Of a DNA stretch of 64,000 nucleotides, positions 16,650 to 26,944 are shown piece by piece. Where the stretch lies: the NCBI RefSeq assembly GCF_002723455.1, contig NZ_PDUS01000002.1:323500-387499 (forward strand), in the 5' to 3' direction. The notes beneath the pieces are model-generated. The model ran no database searches, was not told the origin of the DNA, and saw only the letters and a program-made list of their open reading frames with translations. The translations under genes were made by a program, and so were the position numbers. The first letter of the stretch is position 1. Each line of letters opens with the position of its first letter. Source of the DNA: Pseudoalteromonas sp. 3D05 (lineage in GTDB: Bacteria; Pseudomonadota; Gammaproteobacteria; Enterobacterales; Alteromonadaceae).

Positions 16650-19600
16650 ATGTTTTCTCGTTATTTTATAGACAGACCCATTTTTGCGTTTGTTATATCT
16701 ATCGTTATCGTTTTAGCGGGCCTTGCGGCAATGCGCAGTTTACCTATTGCCCAATATCCTGAAATAGCGCCTCCAGTTGTACAAGTTACAGCTGCTTACC
16801 CTGGCGCTTCAGCTGAGGTACTTGAACAAACTGTGGCTGCACCGATTGAAAATGCAATTACTGGTGTTGAAGGCATGATGTATATGGCATCTACTTCAAC
16901 CAGCTCGGGTGCCACAACCATTGAGATCACATTTGAAATAGGGACTGATATCGATCAAGCCGCAGTCAATGTGAATAACCGAGTAAAGCAGGTTGAAGCA
17001 CGTTTACCTGAAGAAACTCGTCGCCAAGGTGTTGTTGTGCAAAAAGGCTCCTCAAGCTTTCTGCAAGTTCATGCTTTTTATTCACCCGACGGCAGCCGTG
17101 ATAGCTTATGGACGTCTAATTACGTTACATTAAATATACTTGATCGAATCAAACGTATTCCTGGCACCACCAGCGTACAAATATTTGGTGCTAAGGATTA
17201 CGCCATGCGTATCTGGCTGCGTCCAGATGTGATGAGCCAATTAGGTGTAACAGTTGAAGAAGTCGCTGCTGCAATTCGTAGCCAAAACTCTCAGTATGCA
17301 GCAGGTAAGATTGGCGCTACACCAACCTCTCAGTCCGCACAAGAGCTTGTTTACAGCGTAACAGCACAAGGTCGTTTATCAGAGCCTGAACAGTTTGAAG
17401 AAATTATTATTCGCTCAAACATAGATGGCAGTAGTTTGCGTTTAAAAGACATAGCTCGCATCGAACTTGGCTCTAAAGATTATAATTTTAGTGGCACAAT
17501 CAATGGTAAAGAGGCTGTGCTACTGGGCATATTTTTACAACCTGGTGCAAATGCATTGGATGTAGCCGCCGAAGTAAACGGTGTACTTGCTGAAATTAAG
17601 CAACAATTCCCAACCGGACTGGCACACTTAAATTCATACGATACCACTCGCTTTGTTGAAGTTTCTATTCGCGAAGTTGTCATCACACTCATTGAGGCCA
17701 TGATACTTGTATTTTTAGTGGTGTATTTATTTTTACAAAATTGGCGCGCAACGCTTATCCCTACCTTGGCGGTGCCCGTATCTTTACTAGGCACGTTTGC
17801 TGGCATGTACATGCTGGGCTACTCAATTAACTCGTTGACACTGTTTGGTATGGTGTTATCTATTGGTATTGTTGTGGATGATGCGATAGTTGTGCTCGAA
17901 AACGTCGAACGTATCATGCATGAAGAGCATGTAAGCGCACATGAAGCAGCCATTAAAGCGATGAAGGAAGTATCAGGCCCTGTTGTTGCCATTGTATTGG
18001 TGCTTTGCTCAGTATTTGTTCCCATTGCATTTTTAGGTGGCCTAACAGGTGAGCTGTTCCGTCAGTTTGCAATCACCATTTCAATTGCGGTGAGTTTATC
18101 TGGTGTTGTAGCACTAACAATGACCCCTGCTCTTTGTGTGCTTATTTTAAAACAAGAACATAAACAAACAGCTCGCTTCTTTTTATGGTTTAACCGAGTC
18201 TTTACTCAAATAACCAGTAAGTATGTTGGCACTGTTGGCTTTATGGTTCGTCGCGGCGCGCTTGGACTTGTGCTTATGATAGGCATGGTATCTATCACCA
18301 TTGGCTTATGGAAAAATACGCCAAGTTCACTCGTCCCAGATGAGGACCAAGGTTATTATATTTCGGCTATTTTCTTACCTGATGGTTCTTCTCTAGAACG
18401 CACAGAGGAAGTTGTAGAGCAAGTTATTGCAGCTGTGCAGTCCAATCCTGCTAATGAAAATGTGGTGGCTTTTACTGGTTTTGATTTTATTGGTGGTGGA
18501 TATAAAAATAGCGCTGCAACCTTGTTTGTAACGCAAAAGCACTGGGATGAGCGTGAAATAGATACGAAAAGCTTAGTGAATGAGTTATTTATGAAAACAG
18601 CTCATATTAATGAAGCATTAGTACTGGCTTTTAACCCTCCTGCTATTTTTGGCTTAGGAAACACCGGTGGTTTTGAGTTTTATATTCAAAACAAAGGCGC
18701 TGGTGGTCCCGAAAAACTGCAACAAGCCATGGGATTAATGATGGCTGAAGCACAGAAGAGCCCTATTCTAAGTGGTTTACAGACACTTTGGCGCCCTAAT
18801 GCGCCACAACTAAAAGTAGATGTTGACCGTGAACAAGCCCGTGCCATGGGCATTGAAATTGACGATGCTTTCACAGCCCTTGCCGGTACATTAGGCACCT
18901 ACTACGTTAATGACTTCAATAAATTTGGACGAGCATGGCAAGTACTTATGTCTGCTGAAGCTGAATTTAGAATGAAACCTGACGACATCGGCCGCATTTA
19001 TGTAAAAAACAGCCAAGGTACTATGGTCCCCATGTCTGCGTTTACTAATATAGAATTTAGCCGCGGCCCTGAAAGCTTAAACCGTTATAACAACCTTTCT
19101 GCGGTTAAGTTACTGGGTAATGCAGCTCCAGGCTACAGCTCTGGGCAAGCGATTGCCGAAGTTGAGCGTATTGCAAAAGCTGTGCTTCCGCCAGACATGA
19201 CATACGACTGGACTGGTTCGGCATATCAAGAAAAGCGCAGCTCAGGCACAACCGGCCTCGCACTTGGGCTCGCCGTGATTATGGTATTTTTGATTCTTGC
19301 AGCGCTTTATGAACGCTGGTCATTACCTTTATCTGTAATGCTGGCGCTACCATTTGGTACCTTTGGTGCACTTGTGTCTATTTGGTTAGTAGGTATGACA
19401 AACGATGTCTATTTCCAAATCGGTTTAGTTACTTTACTTGGTCTTGCGAGTAAAAATGCCATATTGATCGTTGAATATGCCTTAATGAAACATCAGCAAG
19501 GCTGGAGCGCAAGCGCTGCCGCACTTGAGGCAGCCCGATTAAGATTCAGACCCATCATTATGACTTCGCTGGCATTCATATTAGGCGTTGTGCCGTTAGT

Positions 19601-19823
19601 GCTAAGTTCGGGTGCAGGTGCAGGTGCGCGTCACAGCGTTGGCACCGGTGTTATGGGTGGCATGATGGCTGCAACATTCTTAGCCGTATTCTTTGTGCCC
19701 TTGTTTTTCTATTGGCTTACCGAACGTAAACTCAGTGAAAAACGCTCTCGTAATGAATTAGCAAATGAAATTTCTGAGCATCACAAACGTGAAAATGTGG
19801 ATACGATAGAGGGTAATTTATAA
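16650..19823 (+). CDS. RND efflux pump inner-membrane transporter (HAE1 family, AcrB/MexF-like)
   Basis: The protein has 1057 residues, the usual size of hydrophobe/amphiphile RND pumps. It starts FSRYFIDRPIFAFVISI, has two large periplasmic porter loops and twelve expected membrane spans. The proton-relay aspartates are in GIVVDDAIVVLENVERI (span 4) and the relay lysine in LGLASKNAILIVEYA (span 10). It exports hydrophobic or amphipathic compounds by proton antiport. It forms an operon with the adaptor gene and is probably repressed by the divergent TetR protein through the repeat at 15272-15324. Substrate range cannot be read from the sequence. Confidence 0.96.
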   Translation: MFSRYFIDRPIFAFVISIVIVLAGLAAMRSLPIAQYPEIAPPVVQVTAAYPGASAEVLEQTVAAPIENAITGVEGMMYMASTSTSSGATTIEITFEIGTDIDQAAVNVNNRVKQVEARLPEETRRQGVVVQKGSSSFLQVHAFYSPDGSRDSLWTSNYVTLNILDRIKRIPGTTSVQIFGAKDYAMRIWLRPDVMSQLGVTVEEVAAAIRSQNSQYAAGKIGATPTSQSAQELVYSVTAQGRLSEPEQFEEIIIRSNIDGSSLRLKDIARIELGSKDYNFSGTINGKEAVLLGIFLQPGANALDVAAEVNGVLAEIKQQFPTGLAHLNSYDTTRFVEVSIREVVITLIEAMILVFLVVYLFLQNWRATLIPTLAVPVSLLGTFAGMYMLGYSINSLTLFGMVLSIGIVVDDAIVVLENVERIMHEEHVSAHEAAIKAMKEVSGPVVAIVLVLCSVFVPIAFLGGLTGELFRQFAITISIAVSLSGVVALTMTPALCVLILKQEHKQTARFFLWFNRVFTQITSKYVGTVGFMVRRGALGLVLMIGMVSITIGLWKNTPSSLVPDEDQGYYISAIFLPDGSSLERTEEVVEQVIAAVQSNPANENVVAFTGFDFIGGGYKNSAATLFVTQKHWDEREIDTKSLVNELFMKTAHINEALVLAFNPPAIFGLGNTGGFEFYIQNKGAGGPEKLQQAMGLMMAEAQKSPILSGLQTLWRPNAPQLKVDVDREQARAMGIEIDDAFTALAGTLGTYYVNDFNKFGRAWQVLMSAEAEFRMKPDDIGRIYVKNSQGTMVPMSAFTNIEFSRGPESLNRYNNLSAVKLLGNAAPGYSSGQAIAEVERIAKAVLPPDMTYDWTGSAYQEKRSSGTTGLALGLAVIMVFLILAALYERWSLPLSVMLALPFGTFGALVSIWLVGMTNDVYFQIGLVTLLGLASKNAILIVEYALMKHQQGWSASAAALEAARLRFRPIIMTSLAFILGVVPLVLSSGAGAGARHSVGTGVMGGMMAATFLAVFFVPLFFYWLTERKLSEKRSRNELANEISEHHKRENVDTIEGNL

Positions 19824-19843
19824 CCTCTAGAATATAAAAAATT

Positions 19844-19871
19844 AAGGGCAAACATAGGTTTGCCCTTTTTT
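19844..19871 (+). terminator. Rho-independent terminator after the RND operon
   Basis: AAGGGCAAAC and GTTTGCCCTT form a perfect 10-bp stem around an ATAG loop, followed by TTTTTT. Confidence 0.94.
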
Positions 19872-19941
19872 ATTAAAATTTCATCACTAGTAATTTTCGC
19901 GTGGCAGCGCTACTATTAGTAAATGCGCGCTGTGGAGTCTA

Positions 19942-20562
19942 ATGATGAATAATGAAAAGTTAACTGAGTTTGAGCAGTACTTTCAAATTGCTGAGAGTAA
20001 TAGAGTCAATCTTTTTGCCATTGAAAAACACAATGTGCCACAAAGCCCTGCTCAGCTAGAAGCTGATATTCCCCCGTTATTCAAACTTGCTAACGAAGTG
20101 AGTGAACTTGAGCAAAGCTCTTTAAGACCTTTACGTAATTTAGGCGATATAGCACAAGAACTCGCCGTATTTTTGCAAGCTCAGTCACGTAAAATAGACT
20201 TGATCATGAGCCATATTTTAGCTTCAGAGCAACCTGAAGATAATGCCCTTTACTGTGATAGTTACGGTGGAGGTGGTGTAAAGTTAACATCAAGCCAAGT
20301 CTATTCATTAGGCCAAGCGTTTAGAACAAAACTATTTTTGCAACACGAAGCCTCTGCGGTTTATTGTTACACTGAAGTGGTTGCTATTGATAAGCTAGAT
20401 GATGAACATTACCAGTATACGCTGCTTTTTATAGCAATTCGTGATTCAGACCAAGAACTTGTCGTAAGAGCTAGTTTACACGCTCAAACTAGACAGCTGA
20501 AAAAACGACAACAACTGCAATCAGACAAACCAAGTAATGAACACGAAAACAAGCCTGACTAA
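19942..20562 (+). CDS. PilZ-like domain protein (putative c-di-GMP effector)
   Basis: The 206-residue protein is soluble, without signal peptide. The N-terminal half is helical and includes the stretch SSLRPLRNLGDIAQELAVF. The C-terminal half (about 105-195) is beta-rich, opens with CDSYGGGGVKL and ends with an Arg/Lys-rich tail. This layout recalls Alteromonadales and Vibrio PilZ-domain proteins whose D-x-S-x-x-G motif precedes the barrel. The N-terminal RxxxR of c-di-GMP-binding PilZ domains is not obvious, so binding is uncertain. GGAG at 19934 suits either ATG (19942 or 19945). The gene is flanked by terminator and promoter-sized gaps and is probably monocistronic. Confidence 0.55.
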   Translation: MMNNEKLTEFEQYFQIAESNRVNLFAIEKHNVPQSPAQLEADIPPLFKLANEVSELEQSSLRPLRNLGDIAQELAVFLQAQSRKIDLIMSHILASEQPEDNALYCDSYGGGGVKLTSSQVYSLGQAFRTKLFLQHEASAVYCYTEVVAIDKLDDEHYQYTLLFIAIRDSDQELVVRASLHAQTRQLKKRQQLQSDKPSNEHENKPD

Positions 20563-20632
20563 TCACTTATAAAAGCTGACATCTGTGCTTGAAATGCTAA
20601 ACTAGACGCACCTTAATTTGTTTATTAACTTC

Positions 20633-21685
20633 ATGAACTTTAGACTTTTACCCGAATGGGCTGAGCAAGATGCTGTGATGCTTACTTGGCCTCACCAAGA
20701 TACTGATTGGCGTGATAATTTAAGCGCTGTAGAGCCTGTTTACATATCCCTTTGCAAACATATATGCAAGCGACAACAGGTTGTTATAGTTGCACATAAC
20801 AATGCATTGCAAACACATATAAGCCAACTATTAACCAGTAATGAGATTGATATTGCTCGGGTGCACTTTGTGCTCACCCCTTGTAATGACACTTGGGCAC
20901 GCGACCATGGCCCATTGACCTGTGCAAACACACAGGATGCAAGCCAATTAGCTATTCTTGATTACACCTTCAATGGCTGGGGTAACAAGTTTGAAAGCAC
21001 CCTTGATAATCAAATTAACAAAGTACTTGTTAACCAGCTTGCTGCTCCTGCAAATCAATACCAAAAAATTGATTTAGTATTAGAAGGCGGCGGCGTTGAA
21101 ATAAACGAGCATGGTGTACTGCTTACCACCCGCGAGTGTTTACTTAATCCAAACCGTAACCCAACCCTGACAAAACCACAGATTGAAACACAATTGCAGC
21201 TGCAATTAGGGGCAAGTTCGTTTTTATGGGTTGACCATGGTTATTTAGCCGGTGATGATACTGACAGCCATATTGATACCCTTGTACGCTTTGCACCTAA
21301 CAATACCCTAGTTTATGTAAAGTGTGATGACACAACAGATGAGCATTTTGACGCGCTTGATAAGATGCAAATACAGTTGAAAGATTTTCAAACGCCATCA
21401 GGTCACCCTTATACCTTGATTGATTTACCTTGGCCAAAAGCGGTGTATAACAACGATGGCGATAGGCTGCCAGCAACCTACGCAAACTATTTAATTATCA
21501 ATGATGCCGTATTAGTACCCACTTACAATGATGAAAACGATACTAAAGCACTTGCACAAATTCAGCGTGCCTACCCTGAGCACTCAATTATTGGGGTAAA
21601 TTGTTTGCCTATTATTCATCAGTTTGGCAGCTTACATTGCATTACCATGCAGTTACCTCGCGGATTTTTAGTTGGAGCACCATAA
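20633..21685 (+). CDS. aguA: Agmatine deiminase
   Basis: Agmatine deiminase converts agmatine to N-carbamoylputrescine and ammonia. The start was placed at the ATG at 20633 (MNFRLLPEWAEQDAVMLTWP), where family members begin, rather than at a TTG 15 bp upstream. The 350-residue protein shows the guanidine-modifying fold signatures: NDTWARDHGP, LEGGGVEINEHG, HGYLAGDDTDSHIDTL and the catalytic Cys in GSLHCITMQLPRG near the C-terminus. The stop overlaps the aguB start (TAATG), so the two steps of putrescine formation are translationally coupled. Confidence 0.95.
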   Translation: MNFRLLPEWAEQDAVMLTWPHQDTDWRDNLSAVEPVYISLCKHICKRQQVVIVAHNNALQTHISQLLTSNEIDIARVHFVLTPCNDTWARDHGPLTCANTQDASQLAILDYTFNGWGNKFESTLDNQINKVLVNQLAAPANQYQKIDLVLEGGGVEINEHGVLLTTRECLLNPNRNPTLTKPQIETQLQLQLGASSFLWVDHGYLAGDDTDSHIDTLVRFAPNNTLVYVKCDDTTDEHFDALDKMQIQLKDFQTPSGHPYTLIDLPWPKAVYNNDGDRLPATYANYLIINDAVLVPTYNDENDTKALAQIQRAYPEHSIIGVNCLPIIHQFGSLHCITMQLPRGFLVGAP

Positions 21686-22578
21686 TGACGTCGTCAAATA
21701 AATTAACGGTTGCCTTAGTGCAGCAAAGCAATACTGATAACGCCGAGCAAAACATGGCAAAATCAATTGCAGCTATACGTAACGCTGCCAACCAAGGTGC
21801 TCAACTTGTGGTACTTCAAGAGCTTCACCGCAGCCTCTACTTTTGCCAAACCGAAGACGTTGATGTTTTTGATTTAGCTGAAACTATCCCGGGGCCAAGT
21901 AGTGACGCATTGGGTAAATTAGCAAATGAGCTAAACATCGTCATAGTGGCTTCATTATTTGAAAAACGCGCCACAGGTCTTTATCACAATACCGCAATTG
22001 TGCTGGAAAAAGACGGCTCGATTGCAGGTAAATATCGCAAAATGCACATCCCTGATGACCCGGGGTTTTATGAAAAGTTTTACTTTACCCCAGGCGATTT
22101 AGGCTTTGAACCTATTCAAACCTCAGTAGGTAAGTTAGGCGTATTAGTGTGCTGGGATCAATGGTTCCCAGAAGCTGCCCGCTTGATGGCGATGGCGGGT
22201 GCTGAGTTACTAATTTACCCAACCGCGATTGGTTGGGACCCACGTGACGATAACGACGAAAAAACACGACAAAAAGATGCATGGGTTATTTCGCAACGTG
22301 CTCACGCTGTCGCAAATGGCGTGCCCGTTATAAGTGCAAACCGCGTAGGCCATGAAACTGACCCAAGCGAGCAAAGTGACGGTATTCAATTTTGGGGCAA
22401 TTCATTTATAGCAGGCCCTCAAGGTGAAATGCTCAGCGAAGCAAATAATACTGACGAGCAAATTTTAGTGGTGGAACTTGATCAAAAACGTTCAGAGAAC
22501 GTAAGACGTATATGGCCTTATTTACGTGATCGCCGAATTGATCACTATCAAGACCTCACTAAAATTTACCGCGATTAG
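21685..22578 (+). CDS. aguB: N-carbamoylputrescine amidase
   Basis: This nitrilase-family hydrolase removes the carbamoyl group from N-carbamoylputrescine, giving putrescine, CO2 and ammonia. The start at 21685 overlaps the aguA stop by one base and gives MTSSNKLTVALVQQS, the normal N-terminus. The 297 residues contain the nitrilase triad: Glu in VVLQELHRS, Lys in GKYRKMHIPDD and Cys in LVCWDQWFPEAAR. Together with aguA it forms a two-gene agmatine-to-putrescine operon. No arginine decarboxylase gene is in the window. Confidence 0.95.
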   Translation: MTSSNKLTVALVQQSNTDNAEQNMAKSIAAIRNAANQGAQLVVLQELHRSLYFCQTEDVDVFDLAETIPGPSSDALGKLANELNIVIVASLFEKRATGLYHNTAIVLEKDGSIAGKYRKMHIPDDPGFYEKFYFTPGDLGFEPIQTSVGKLGVLVCWDQWFPEAARLMAMAGAELLIYPTAIGWDPRDDNDEKTRQKDAWVISQRAHAVANGVPVISANRVGHETDPSEQSDGIQFWGNSFIAGPQGEMLSEANNTDEQILVVELDQKRSENVRRIWPYLRDRRIDHYQDLTKIYRD

Positions 22579-22587
22579 AATAAATTA

Positions 22588-22605
22588 GCGCCTCAGTTGA
22601 GGCGC
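22588..22605 (+). terminator. Hairpin between aguB and mfd (weak terminator)
   Basis: GCGCCTC and GAGGCGC pair around AGTT. The following ATTTAAGG is only mildly T-rich and leads into the mfd ribosome binding site, so readthrough into mfd is likely. Confidence 0.5.
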
Positions 22606-22621
22606 ATTTAAGGAGTAATAA

Positions 22622-25600
22622 ATGGCGTTTGCGCAATGGGCAGCCTTGCCTTGGGTAAAATCTCAAAAAGATAAAATTCAATGGGGGCAACTCACCGGTA
22701 GTGGTTTAAGTATCGCTATTGCACAAGGGGTGAAACAACAAGACAGCTTAGTGCTAATTGTCACTCCTGATACACCCAGTGCGCTGCGCTTAGAGACAGA
22801 ACTTGATTATTTATTACCTAATCACCCGGTGATGGTATTTCCTGATTGGGAAACCCTGCCATATGATCACTTTTCGCCACACCAAGATATAATTTCGTCA
22901 CGATTAGCGACCCTAAATACACTAAAAAAAGAGCAACAAAGCGTATTAATTGTACCTGTATCTACGTTGATGCTACGCACGGCCCCGGCCTCGTTTATTT
23001 ATGGCTCTACACTTAACTTTAAAGTAGGCGATACATTAGATACCCATAGTTTGCGTAATAACCTAGAGCAAGCGGGTTATTTACATGTTCAGCAAGTTAT
23101 GGAGCATGGTGAATACGCTATTCGAGGCTCAATTGTTGACTTATACCCTATGGGTAGCCCACATCCATTTAGGTTAGATTTTTTTGACGACGAGCTCGAC
23201 TCTATTCGCCTGTTTGATGTTGAAACTCAACGTTCTGACGAGAAAGTAGATAAAATAGAGTTACTCCCTGCCCATGAGTTTCCAACCAATGAAAGTGACA
23301 TTGAACGCTTTAGAATAAACTACCGCGAAAAGTTTGGCGCCAGCGCAGAGCAAGACTCTGTGTATATGCAAGTCACTAAAGGAAACTGGCCTGCGGGTAT
23401 TGAGTATTATATGCCGCTGTTTTTTGAGCAGCTTGCAACCATATTTGAATACCTACCTGATACCACAACGGTCATGCAATATGGTGATTTAGAGCATGCT
23501 GCCGATCAATTTTGGCATGATGTTAATGTTCGCTATGAAAACCGCCGAGTCGACCCGCTTAGACCCCTTCTCGAACCAACTGAGCTTTATCAACCGCTCA
23601 ATGAGCTGTTTTCAAACTTAGGTAACTTTGCCCGTATACGCTTAAGCCAAGCTAAATTACCCACCAAAGCAGGGAATAAAAATTTAGCAATAGGCGAACT
23701 GCCAGCCGTTCGAATTGATCATAAACAACATGAACCGTATCAAGCATTTATTGAATATATAGCGGCACAAAAAAAACAAAAAGGCCGTGTACTGATCTCG
23801 GTAGAGTCTGACGGGCGACGTGAGTCTTTGCTTGCATTACTAAAACCCAGTGGCTTAAAACTCAAAGAGTTTGATTCGTTTGATGACTTTACTGCTAGCA
23901 AGAGCGATGTCGGTTTAATTGTTAGTCCGCTTGAGCAAAGTGTACTATTAAGTGCAAAGCCCGCGCTTAGTATTATCACCGAACAAGAATTACTGGGAAT
24001 TAAAGTATCCCAGCGCCGTCGCCGAAAGCATAAATACGAAGCAAGCCAAGATGCGCTGATCCGAAACTTAGCTGAGCTTAAAGTAGGCCAACCTATCGTG
24101 CATTTAGATCACGGTGTTGGCCGTTACCAAGGGCTACAAACTATTGATGCTGCGGGACTCGTCACTGAGTTTGTAACCATCACCTATGCAGGTGAAGCGA
24201 AGCTTTATGTGCCGGTATCTGCCCTACACATGTTAAGCCGTTATTCTGGTGGCGAAGAAGCCACAGCGCCGCTGCATAAACTAGGCTCAGATGCTTGGGA
24301 GAAAGCAAAAAAACGTGCCGCTGAAAAAGTTCGTGATGTCGCTGCAGAGCTGCTTGATATTTATGCTCAGCGCCAAGCAAAACCAGGCAACGCGTTTGCT
24401 CTCGATGGCAGTGCATACCGCGCGTTTAGTGATGGTTTTCCATTCGAAGAAACCGACGATCAACGCAATGCCATTGAAGCCGTGCTTGGTGATATGCAAA
24501 GCAAACACGCCATGGATAGACTGGTGTGTGGTGATGTGGGCTTTGGTAAAACAGAAGTCGCTATGCGCGCCGCGTTCATTGCCGTAAACGACAATAAACA
24601 AGTGGCTGTATTAGTGCCCACTACCCTACTTGCCCAACAACACTTTGAAAACTTCAAAGATCGTTTTGCTGATTTCCCTATTGAAGTCGGTGTGCTTTCA
24701 CGCTTCAATTCGCCTAAAGAGCAAAAAGACACACTTGAAAAGATGGCTGAAGGTAAACTCGATATTGTCATTGGTACGCACAAATTAATACAACAAGATA
24801 TTAATTTTAGAGATTTAGGCCTACTTATTGTTGATGAAGAACACCGTTTTGGGGTTCGTCAAAAAGAAAAGATAAAATCATTACGCGCCGATGTCGATAT
24901 TTTAACGCTTACCGCAACGCCAATTCCACGAACATTAAATATGGCAATGAGTGGCATGCGTGACTTATCAATTATCGCCACTCCACCAGCTAAACGCCTT
25001 GCAGTAAAAACCTTTGTTCGTCAGCGCGATGCAGAACTTATTCGCGAAGCTGTACTACGTGAAATAAAACGTGGTGGCCAAGTCTACTTTTTGCACAATA
25101 ATGTAGAAACCATTGACCGCGTGGCTCAAGAGATCAGTGAGTGGGTGCCTGAAGCGAGCGTTGCATCAGCCCACGGTCAAATGCGCGAGCGTGAACTCGA
25201 ACAGTTAATGAGTGAGTTTTACCATCAAAAATACAACGTATTAGTCTGTACCACCATCATCGAGACCGGTATTGATATACCAACTGCCAATACCATCATC
25301 ATGGACCGAGCAGATAAGTTAGGCCTTGCCCAGCTTCATCAGCTGCGTGGTCGTGTGGGTCGTAGCCATCATCAAGCGTACGCATATTTATTAACTGGTC
25401 ACCCTAAGTCGCTTTCAAAAGATGCCGTTAAACGCTTAGAGGCTATTGAATCGCTTGAGGATTTAGGTGCTGGATTTGCATTAGCGACTCACGATTTAGA
25501 AATACGTGGTGCGGGTGAATTACTCGGTGATGATCAATCCGGACAAATGCAAACCATTGGCTTTAATTTATACATGGAAATGCTTGAGCAAGCCGTGCAA

Positions 25601-26095
25601 TCTCTGCGCGAAGGTAAAGAGCCGACGCTTGATAACTTATTACAACAGCAAAGCGAGGTCGATTTAAAACTCGCCGCATTATTACCTGATGATTATATTC
25701 ATGATGTAAACGCCCGCTTAGGTATTTACAAACGTATTGCAAGCTGTGCTACTGTAGATGACATGGATGAGCTTCAAGTCGAGTTAATTGACCGCTTTGG
25801 TTTACTACCTGATGCCACTAAAAACCTATTTAGCTTGCAGCAACTTAAACAAAAAGCCAGTGAATTAGGTATTAAAAAGATTGAAGCCAACCCCAAAGGT
25901 GGTTACTTTGAGTTTACCCAAGATACAAAGGTTAACCCAAGCTTCATAATTGGTTTGATACAAAGTGCACCCCATGTGTACAAAATGGATGGCGCAAATA
26001 AACTGCGCTTTGCGATCAGCGAGGCAAATGCCCGTGAACGCTTAAAAATGGTCACTGCAATGATTGCAGATTTCTCTAAAAAGGTTAGCCATTAA
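22622..26095 (+). CDS. mfd: Transcription-repair coupling factor Mfd
   Basis: Mfd frees RNA polymerase stalled at DNA damage and recruits UvrAB. The 1157-residue length matches E. coli (1148). Domains seen: UvrB-like N-terminal module (DWETLPYDHFSPHQDIISSRL), RNA-polymerase-interacting domain (about 485-560; VHLDHGVGRYQGL), then the RecG-like translocase with Walker A GDVGFGKTEVAMRAAF, DEEHRFGVRQKEKIK, TATPIPRTLNMA and ETGIDIPTANTIIMDRAD. The C-terminal TRCF domain is complete. ATG 22622 follows AAGGAG. The stop shares bases with the csiV start (TAATG). Confidence 0.98.
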   Translation: MAFAQWAALPWVKSQKDKIQWGQLTGSGLSIAIAQGVKQQDSLVLIVTPDTPSALRLETELDYLLPNHPVMVFPDWETLPYDHFSPHQDIISSRLATLNTLKKEQQSVLIVPVSTLMLRTAPASFIYGSTLNFKVGDTLDTHSLRNNLEQAGYLHVQQVMEHGEYAIRGSIVDLYPMGSPHPFRLDFFDDELDSIRLFDVETQRSDEKVDKIELLPAHEFPTNESDIERFRINYREKFGASAEQDSVYMQVTKGNWPAGIEYYMPLFFEQLATIFEYLPDTTTVMQYGDLEHAADQFWHDVNVRYENRRVDPLRPLLEPTELYQPLNELFSNLGNFARIRLSQAKLPTKAGNKNLAIGELPAVRIDHKQHEPYQAFIEYIAAQKKQKGRVLISVESDGRRESLLALLKPSGLKLKEFDSFDDFTASKSDVGLIVSPLEQSVLLSAKPALSIITEQELLGIKVSQRRRRKHKYEASQDALIRNLAELKVGQPIVHLDHGVGRYQGLQTIDAAGLVTEFVTITYAGEAKLYVPVSALHMLSRYSGGEEATAPLHKLGSDAWEKAKKRAAEKVRDVAAELLDIYAQRQAKPGNAFALDGSAYRAFSDGFPFEETDDQRNAIEAVLGDMQSKHAMDRLVCGDVGFGKTEVAMRAAFIAVNDNKQVAVLVPTTLLAQQHFENFKDRFADFPIEVGVLSRFNSPKEQKDTLEKMAEGKLDIVIGTHKLIQQDINFRDLGLLIVDEEHRFGVRQKEKIKSLRADVDILTLTATPIPRTLNMAMSGMRDLSIIATPPAKRLAVKTFVRQRDAELIREAVLREIKRGGQVYFLHNNVETIDRVAQEISEWVPEASVASAHGQMRERELEQLMSEFYHQKYNVLVCTTIIETGIDIPTANTIIMDRADKLGLAQLHQLRGRVGRSHHQAYAYLLTGHPKSLSKDAVKRLEAIESLEDLGAGFALATHDLEIRGAGELLGDDQSGQMQTIGFNLYMEMLEQAVQSLREGKEPTLDNLLQQQSEVDLKLAALLPDDYIHDVNARLGIYKRIASCATVDDMDELQVELIDRFGLLPDATKNLFSLQQLKQKASELGIKKIEANPKGGYFEFTQDTKVNPSFIIGLIQSAPHVYKMDGANKLRFAISEANARERLKMVTAMIADFSKKVSH

Positions 26096-26931
26096 TGTTG
26101 TTTAAAAAATCATTATTAATTTTATGTTGTATATTTAGCAGCACAGCGTTCGCAGAGCGATGGTTTGAAGTGGAGGTGCTGATTTTTGAGCAGCGGCCTG
26201 CCCCATTTCTACAAGAAGACTTTAGCTTAAAAAAACAGCCTATCAAGGCAAAAAACCCCGTTGACTTACTGACACCTTGGTACGTTGCGCAAGCTAAAAC
26301 AGAATGTATTGATGGCGATACGCGCTTTAACTCCACATCATTAACTGACTCTGTTATTGGGGCCAGACGCTCTAATTTATGTGATGATACGATTGATTAC
26401 GTTAACAGTTACGACACTTTGCCTTTGACCCCTAATGCAGAGACAAAAGATGATATGCTGAATACTTACCTGCTCAGCCCTGAGCAATTACAGTTTGTAG
26501 ATCAACAGCGCGAACTTGTTCGTAAGGGGCTTAAACCTATTTTACACACAGGGTGGCGGTTTAAAGGTGTAAGGAAATCTCGTTCACAAAGCATTAAACT
26601 GTATGGTGGCAAACACCTTCAAACAAAACCAATAGCTGCTGACACTCGTTTTAATGATAGCTTTATCAGCGCTATTAACCCTTCATCTCAGTCACTTATG
26701 CCCGTAGCGCAAGACACACCAGAAAAGTGGCAATTAGAAGGGTTTTTCAATATTTACTTACGCCACTATCTGTATATTAATACTGAATTTGATTTTAGTG
26801 AAAAGCTAGAAAATGGCGAGCTTCAAAGCGCACGTTTTGCACAGTTCAAACGCGTGATCAGTGGTGAAGTTCATTATTTTGACCACCCGAAAATGGGTAT
26901 GATTGTACAAATAAGAAAATTTAAACATTAG
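26095..26931 (+). CDS. csiV: CsiV-family periplasmic protein
   Basis: The protein has 278 residues with a short signal peptide (cleavage after STAFA, about residue 20). The mature start RWFEVEVLIFEQRP and the HTGWRFKG and LEGFFNIYLRHYLYI stretches fit the CsiV/DUF family found beside mfd in Vibrio and Alteromonadales. In Vibrio cholerae CsiV is described as a peptidoglycan-binding regulator of D-amino-acid-linked growth control (from memory). The ATG overlaps the mfd stop, so it is cotranslated with mfd. No enzymatic motif is visible. Confidence 0.8.
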   Translation: MLFKKSLLILCCIFSSTAFAERWFEVEVLIFEQRPAPFLQEDFSLKKQPIKAKNPVDLLTPWYVAQAKTECIDGDTRFNSTSLTDSVIGARRSNLCDDTIDYVNSYDTLPLTPNAETKDDMLNTYLLSPEQLQFVDQQRELVRKGLKPILHTGWRFKGVRKSRSQSIKLYGGKHLQTKPIAADTRFNDSFISAINPSSQSLMPVAQDTPEKWQLEGFFNIYLRHYLYINTEFDFSEKLENGELQSARFAQFKRVISGEVHYFDHPKMGMIVQIRKFKH

Positions 26932-26944
26932 AAGGAACGTTACC

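Noticed and set aside
24287..24783. Open reading frames of about 100 codons on both strands inside mfd
   Set aside because: They lie wholly within the well-conserved mfd coding frame, lack family signatures and ribosome binding sites, and follow from its codon use.
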